Assembly (NCBI GenBank): GCA_963837815.1
Contig: CAWIOS010000009.1
Span: forward strand, 434,001-498,000
DNA from: Fen-1273 sp963837815
GTDB taxonomy: Bacteria; Bacteroidota; Ignavibacteria; UBA10030; UBA6906
DNA: 64,000 bases
Direction of reading: 5' to 3'
The notes under the pieces: generated by a model
Seen by the model: only the letters and a program-made list of their open reading frames with translations
Told to the model about the DNA's origin: nothing
Database searches by the model: none
Position numbers and translations under genes: made by a program
Part shown: in pieces, positions 61,218-64,000 of the stretch
Layout: every line of letters starts with the position of its first letter
How positions within the stretch are numbered: position 1 is the stretch's first letter

Positions 61218-62120
61218 TCATGATGCTGCCGTTGTGTGCCGTATGCTCGGCGCAAGAAGCCTGTAACTGACAAATGCTATTCTCGTCCCGTCGGGCGACC
61301 AGGAGGGGACGTTCATCGTTCCCTGTCCCCCGAACAGTCGGGCCAGGATCTTCACCTCCCCGCCGGAGGCGGGGAGCATCCGGATGACGACGTCCTTGTT
61401 CGGAGGATGTCCTTCGACGCTCCTGTCGTACGAGACGAAGACAAGGAGCTTCCCGTCGGGCGAGGGGTGCGCGAACCAGTCCCCCCACGCGTCGTCGGGT
61501 GTCACCTGGGACTGGGCGGACCCGTCGGCGTTCATCCGCCAGATCTTCATCTGCCCGGTCCTTGCCGAGTTGAAATAAATCGTCGCGCCGTCGGGAGAAT
61601 ACTCCGGGCCGTCGTCGAGTCCCGGCGTGTTCGTCAACCGCCGTTCCTCGCCCCCCCGCGCCGGAATCGTGTAGACGTCGAATGCGCCGTTCCGTTCCGC
61701 GCAGTACGCGAGCATCCTCCCGTCCGGCGACCATCCGTGCCAGTATGACGGGCCCGACGGGGTCACAAGCCGCGGTTCCCCGCCGCCGGCGGGGAGTATG
61801 TAGATGCGGGATTTTCCGTCCTCGCCGTGGTGGCTGATGGCGATTTCGCTCCCGTCAGGGGAGAGCCCGTGATCGTTGTTGCACCGGTCGGCGAAACCTG
61901 TCGTGATGACCGCCGGCGTACCACCGCTCACGGGGATCGCATACAGTTTTCCGTCCCTGTTGTATACGAGCCTCCTCCCGTCCCGGCTCCAGTTGGGCGC
62001 CTCGAAATGCTCCTCTGCGCGGCGGACGGTGGTCCGTGCGCCGGAGCGGACGTCGAGTATTTCCAGCGTGCTCTCGAGAACCGGTTCCTCGCCGGGGCCG
62101 CGCTTCTTCTCTGGCGTCAT
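61218..62120 (-). CDS. TolB-like beta-propeller protein
   Basis: 300 residues from ATG 62120 (CAGGAGAA upstream); an in-frame ATG at 62204 adds residues without support. Five or six PD40/WD40-like repeats of the form SPDG (NWSRDGRRLVYNRDG, LSPDGSEIAI, WSPDGRMLAY, YSPDGATIYF, PSPDGKLLVF, WSPDGTRIAF). No signal peptide is visible, so it may be cytoplasmic, unlike true TolB. Proteins of this type sometimes act as oligogalacturonate or oligosaccharide lyases (DUF of the OGL type), but the His/Mn site of those enzymes is not evident. First gene of the three-gene minus-strand cluster. Confidence 0.7.
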   Translation of the reverse strand: MTPEKKRGPGEEPVLESTLEILDVRSGARTTVRRAEEHFEAPNWSRDGRRLVYNRDGKLYAIPVSGGTPAVITTGFADRCNNDHGLSPDGSEIAISHHGEDGKSRIYILPAGGGEPRLVTPSGPSYWHGWSPDGRMLAYCAERNGAFDVYTIPARGGEERRLTNTPGLDDGPEYSPDGATIYFNSARTGQMKIWRMNADGSAQSQVTPDDAWGDWFAHPSPDGKLLVFVSYDRSVEGHPPNKDVVIRMLPASGGEVKILARLFGGQGTMNVPSWSPDGTRIAFVSYRLLAPSIRHTTAAS

Positions 62121-62272
62121 CGGGCGTTCTCCTGGTGCAGGTGTTCCGGAAATCCGTGCGGGCCATTCATCCGTCAGCGGGGCCGGAAAAAGGTCGGAAG
62201 GCAAGCGTCATAATACCTTTCCGCCCCGTGATAATCAAGCTGGACATTGGAATCCGGATCCGTCCGGGGTCT

Positions 62273-62287
62273 TTATCAATTTGATAA
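62273..62287. promoter_or_regulatory. TTATCA-N3-TGATAA operator, site 5
   Basis: TTATCAATTTGATAA, perfect and identical to site 4. Placed between divergent genes, 153 bases from the TolB-like start and 176 from the GH5 start. Confidence 0.72.
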
Positions 62288-62360
62288 AACGCAATCACAA
62301 CGAGAATGCTCCGGCGCTCCGGAAGCCGGTGAATTGCTGAATTCTGACGGATTTGGGGTG

Positions 62361-62389
62361 TTGGTCAGGCTTCTAATCTGGCATTATCT
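62361..62389 (+). promoter_or_regulatory. Candidate promoter of the GH5 gene
   Basis: TTGGTC, 17 bases, TTATCT. A moderate sigma-70 match about 75 bases before the GTG start, downstream of operator site 5. Confidence 0.35.
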
Positions 62390-62463
62390 GTGCACTTTAA
62401 TTGAGGTCTTATCCACTCCCGTGTATTCTCTTCCACGCTCCCTATCGCACGCTGAGGTCCGCC

Positions 62464-63600
62464 GTGAACCTGCACTCGAAATTTCATCCGATCATCGCCG
62501 CGCTTTGTGCGGCGATCGTCTGCGCCGTGTCAATTCTTCATGCCCAGGATCGCGTGCCCGCAGAAGCGGGGGGGCCCCGCCATGCGATCGTCCGTGCGTG
62601 GTGGAATGAGCGGCACCCGGGGGAGGCTCTCAACAGCCCGGTGTCGAAAAAACTTCCACTGATCTCCGTCAGGGGAAACCGGTTTGTCGACCCGGCCGGC
62701 AAGACGGTGCTTTTCCGCGGCCTCTCGATTTCTGATCCGGACAAGATCGAGAGCCAGGGGCGCTGGGGGAGGGCGCATTTCGTCCGCGTGAAAGAAACGG
62801 GAGCGCGCCTCGTGCGCATACCGGTTCATCCTGTCGCGTGGCGCGCGCGGACCCCGGAGGGCTATCTCACGCTCCTCGATTCCGCGGTGGCGTGGTGCAC
62901 GGACCTCGGGATGTATGTCATCATCGACTGGCATTCCATCGGCAACCTGAGGAGCGGGCTCTTCCAGGACCCGATGTACAACACGTCGATGGAGGAGACG
63001 TTCGCGTTCTGGCGCACGATCGCGCGGCATTTCAAGGGGCACAACACCGTGGCCTTCTACGAGCTCTTCAACGAACCCACCCTTTACAGGAACGAGCTCG
63101 GCCGCATGTCATGGGACCAGTGGAAAGAGATCAACGAGGACCTGATCAGCGTCATACGCGCGTTTGACGCGGAGAGGATTCCCCTGGTGGCCGGGTTCGA
63201 CTGGGCATATGATCTCACACCGCTCCGTATCAATCCCGTGGAGGCGGAGGGGATCGGCTACGTGACGCATCCCTATCCGCACAAAAGGACCCCTCCCTGG
63301 GAACCGAAGTGGGAGGAGGATTTCGGGTTTGCCGCGGACATGTTTCCGATCATTGCCACGGAGATCGGGTTCACGATGGGGAGGGGAGGGACGGCCGACA
63401 ACGGCGACTACGGGAAAACGATTGTGAGCTATCTCGAGGGGAGGGGCATAAGCTGGGTTGCCTGGGTGTTCGACCCGGAGTGGGGTCCGCCCCTGATCAC
63501 CTCCTGGGACACGTACGGACTTACGGAAAGCGGCGAGTTTTTCAAGTCCGCAATGAAGGCGGAGCCTCCGGAGCCTTCGAAGCCTCACGGCGGGGAGTGA
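62464..63600 (+). CDS. GH5 endoglucanase-like secreted enzyme
   Basis: 378 residues from a GTG at 62464, with TGAGG six bases upstream and a signal peptide directly after (ending SILHAQ). Compact GH5 barrel: NRFVDPAGKTVLFRGLSIS, MYVIIDWHSI, acid/base Glu204 in FYELFNEPT, nucleophile Glu300 in IIATEIGFT, WVAWVFDPEW. The WHSIGN and ELFNEPT motifs are closer to endoglucanases (cellulase type) than to the mannanases elsewhere in the window. No binding module and no T9SS domain. A Pro/Glu-rich tail (EPPEPSKP). Three bases before deoC. Probably supplies cello-oligosaccharides to the GH94 enzyme. Confidence 0.87.
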   Translation: MNLHSKFHPIIAALCAAIVCAVSILHAQDRVPAEAGGPRHAIVRAWWNERHPGEALNSPVSKKLPLISVRGNRFVDPAGKTVLFRGLSISDPDKIESQGRWGRAHFVRVKETGARLVRIPVHPVAWRARTPEGYLTLLDSAVAWCTDLGMYVIIDWHSIGNLRSGLFQDPMYNTSMEETFAFWRTIARHFKGHNTVAFYELFNEPTLYRNELGRMSWDQWKEINEDLISVIRAFDAERIPLVAGFDWAYDLTPLRINPVEAEGIGYVTHPYPHKRTPPWEPKWEEDFGFAADMFPIIATEIGFTMGRGGTADNGDYGKTIVSYLEGRGISWVAWVFDPEWGPPLITSWDTYGLTESGEFFKSAMKAEPPEPSKPHGGE

Positions 63601-63603
63601 GCC

Positions 63604-64000
63604 ATGGACCAACTCCTTACCCTTTCAGCCCTGGCAAAGATGATCGATCACTCGCTTCTCCATCCGACGATGACGGATGAGGTGATCCTTGCCGGATGTG
63701 TGCTGGCGAAGCGGTACGGCGTCGCCACGGCGTGCGTGAAGCCGTATTCCATCCCGGTTGCACGGGATGTCCTTGAAGGGTCCGGCGTGGGCGTTTGCGC
63801 GGTCATCGCCTTTCCGCACGGGAACAGCACGATCTCGATCAAGACGAAAGAGGCCGAAGAGGCCGTCCGAGACGGCGCCGTCGAAATCGACATGGTCGTG
63901 AATGTCGGGAAGGTCCTGGGGGGAGACTGGAATTACGTCTCCTCCGAGATCGGTGCGGTGAATGATGTGGTGACGGAAGGGCATGCCCTCCTCAAGGTCA
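63604..64000 (+). CDS. deoC: Deoxyribose-phosphate aldolase (3' end outside window)
   Basis: 132 residues are visible, then the window ends. LAKMIDHSLLHPTMTDEVIL, YGVATACVKPYSIPVA, VCAVIAFPHGNSTISIKTKE and EIDMVVNVGKV (with the conserved Asp of the DeoC active site) are diagnostic of the DeoC family class I aldolase. The Schiff-base lysine would lie beyond the edge. It cleaves 2-deoxyribose-5-phosphate to glyceraldehyde-3-phosphate and acetaldehyde; some relatives act on other keto-sugar phosphates. It starts three bases after the GH5 stop, so it shares its transcript, although the metabolic link is not obvious. Confidence 0.9.
   Translation, partial: MDQLLTLSALAKMIDHSLLHPTMTDEVILAGCVLAKRYGVATACVKPYSIPVARDVLEGSGVGVCAVIAFPHGNSTISIKTKEAEEAVRDGAVEIDMVVNVGKVLGGDWNYVSSEIGAVNDVVTEGHALLKV

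Larger units (their letters stand above)
62121..62463. other. 343-base divergent intergenic region
   Basis: Lies between the TolB-like gene and the GH5 gene. Holds operator site 5 (62273-62287), an extra half-site in TGATAATCA (62229-62237), and a promoter-like pair TTGGTC (62361-62366) and TTATCT (62384-62389), 17 bases apart, facing the GH5 gene. No coding signal seen. Confidence 0.5.

Noticed and set aside
30094..62287. The repeated TTATCA palindromes as a mobile-element or CRISPR-type repeat
   Set aside because: Only 15 bases, far apart, always in promoter regions, with no spacers or flanking duplications. An operator is the better reading.

Overview
This is a GC-rich bacterial chromosome segment from a polysaccharide degrader. 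Six secreted proteins end in a type IX secretion (T9SS) C-terminal sorting domain of the 'NYPNPFNPST ... LGREV ... SGVYFYRL' type. There is also a TonB-dependent receptor without a SusD partner. Together these point to the Bacteroidota/Ignavibacteria side of the FCB group rather than a classical Bacteroides. No rRNA, tRNA, CRISPR array, phage or insertion sequence was seen.

Layout. (1) 1-11812, + strand: a glucuronoxylan module. It holds a 5'-cut GH10 xylanase, a GH8-GH115 fusion (exo-oligoxylanase plus alpha-glucuronidase), a parallel beta-helix protein that may be a GH120-like beta-xylosidase, a second GH10, a hexuronate MFS transporter and mannonate dehydratase (uxuA). (2) 12023-28142, + strand: an L-rhamnose bacterial microcompartment (BMC) locus. 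It holds rhaT, rhaA, a DeoR regulator, pduL, four BMC-P, three BMC-H and one BMC-T shell genes, a CoA-acylating aldehyde dehydrogenase, a PduS-type flavo-iron-sulfur protein, a class II sugar-phosphate aldolase, acetate/propionate kinase, rhaB, lutC and a lutB-lutA fusion. (3) 28232-51063, both strands: mostly beta-mannan use, with three GH5 enzymes, a cellobiose 2-epimerase-like AGE protein, GH130 phosphorylase, an SSS symporter, GH31 with a PA14-like insert, GH29 fucosidase, a SASA-type esterase, a sugar-dehydrogenase-like propeller, a triple-module binding protein and one secreted protein of unknown family. (4) 51454-56712: a TonB receptor and a surface beta-helix protein, closed by a strong terminator. 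(5) 56760-64000: GH94 phosphorylase, a three-gene minus-strand cluster (TolB-like propeller, Tat-exported TIM barrel, SDR), a GH5 and the start of deoC.

How it works together: outer enzymes cut xylan and mannan, oligosaccharides enter through the TonB receptor and inner-membrane symporters, and phosphorylases (GH130, GH94) and an epimerase process them inside. Rhamnose is isomerised and phosphorylated; the aldolase makes DHAP and lactaldehyde, which the shell enzymes convert to lactyl-CoA, lactyl-phosphate and lactate, and Lut proteins oxidise lactate. PduS plus a BMC-T with a PduT-like cysteine suggests electrons leave the shell rather than being discharged by an alcohol dehydrogenase, none of which is encoded here.

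Two cross-cutting observations matter most. A 15-bp palindrome TTATCA-N3-TGATAA (two copies degenerate) lies in five intergenic regions upstream of the carbohydrate genes and probably defines a regulon. Four genes (rhaA, ackA, lutAB, the SASA esterase) each carry one frame break in or beside a run of G, which looks more like homopolymer sequence error than decay.
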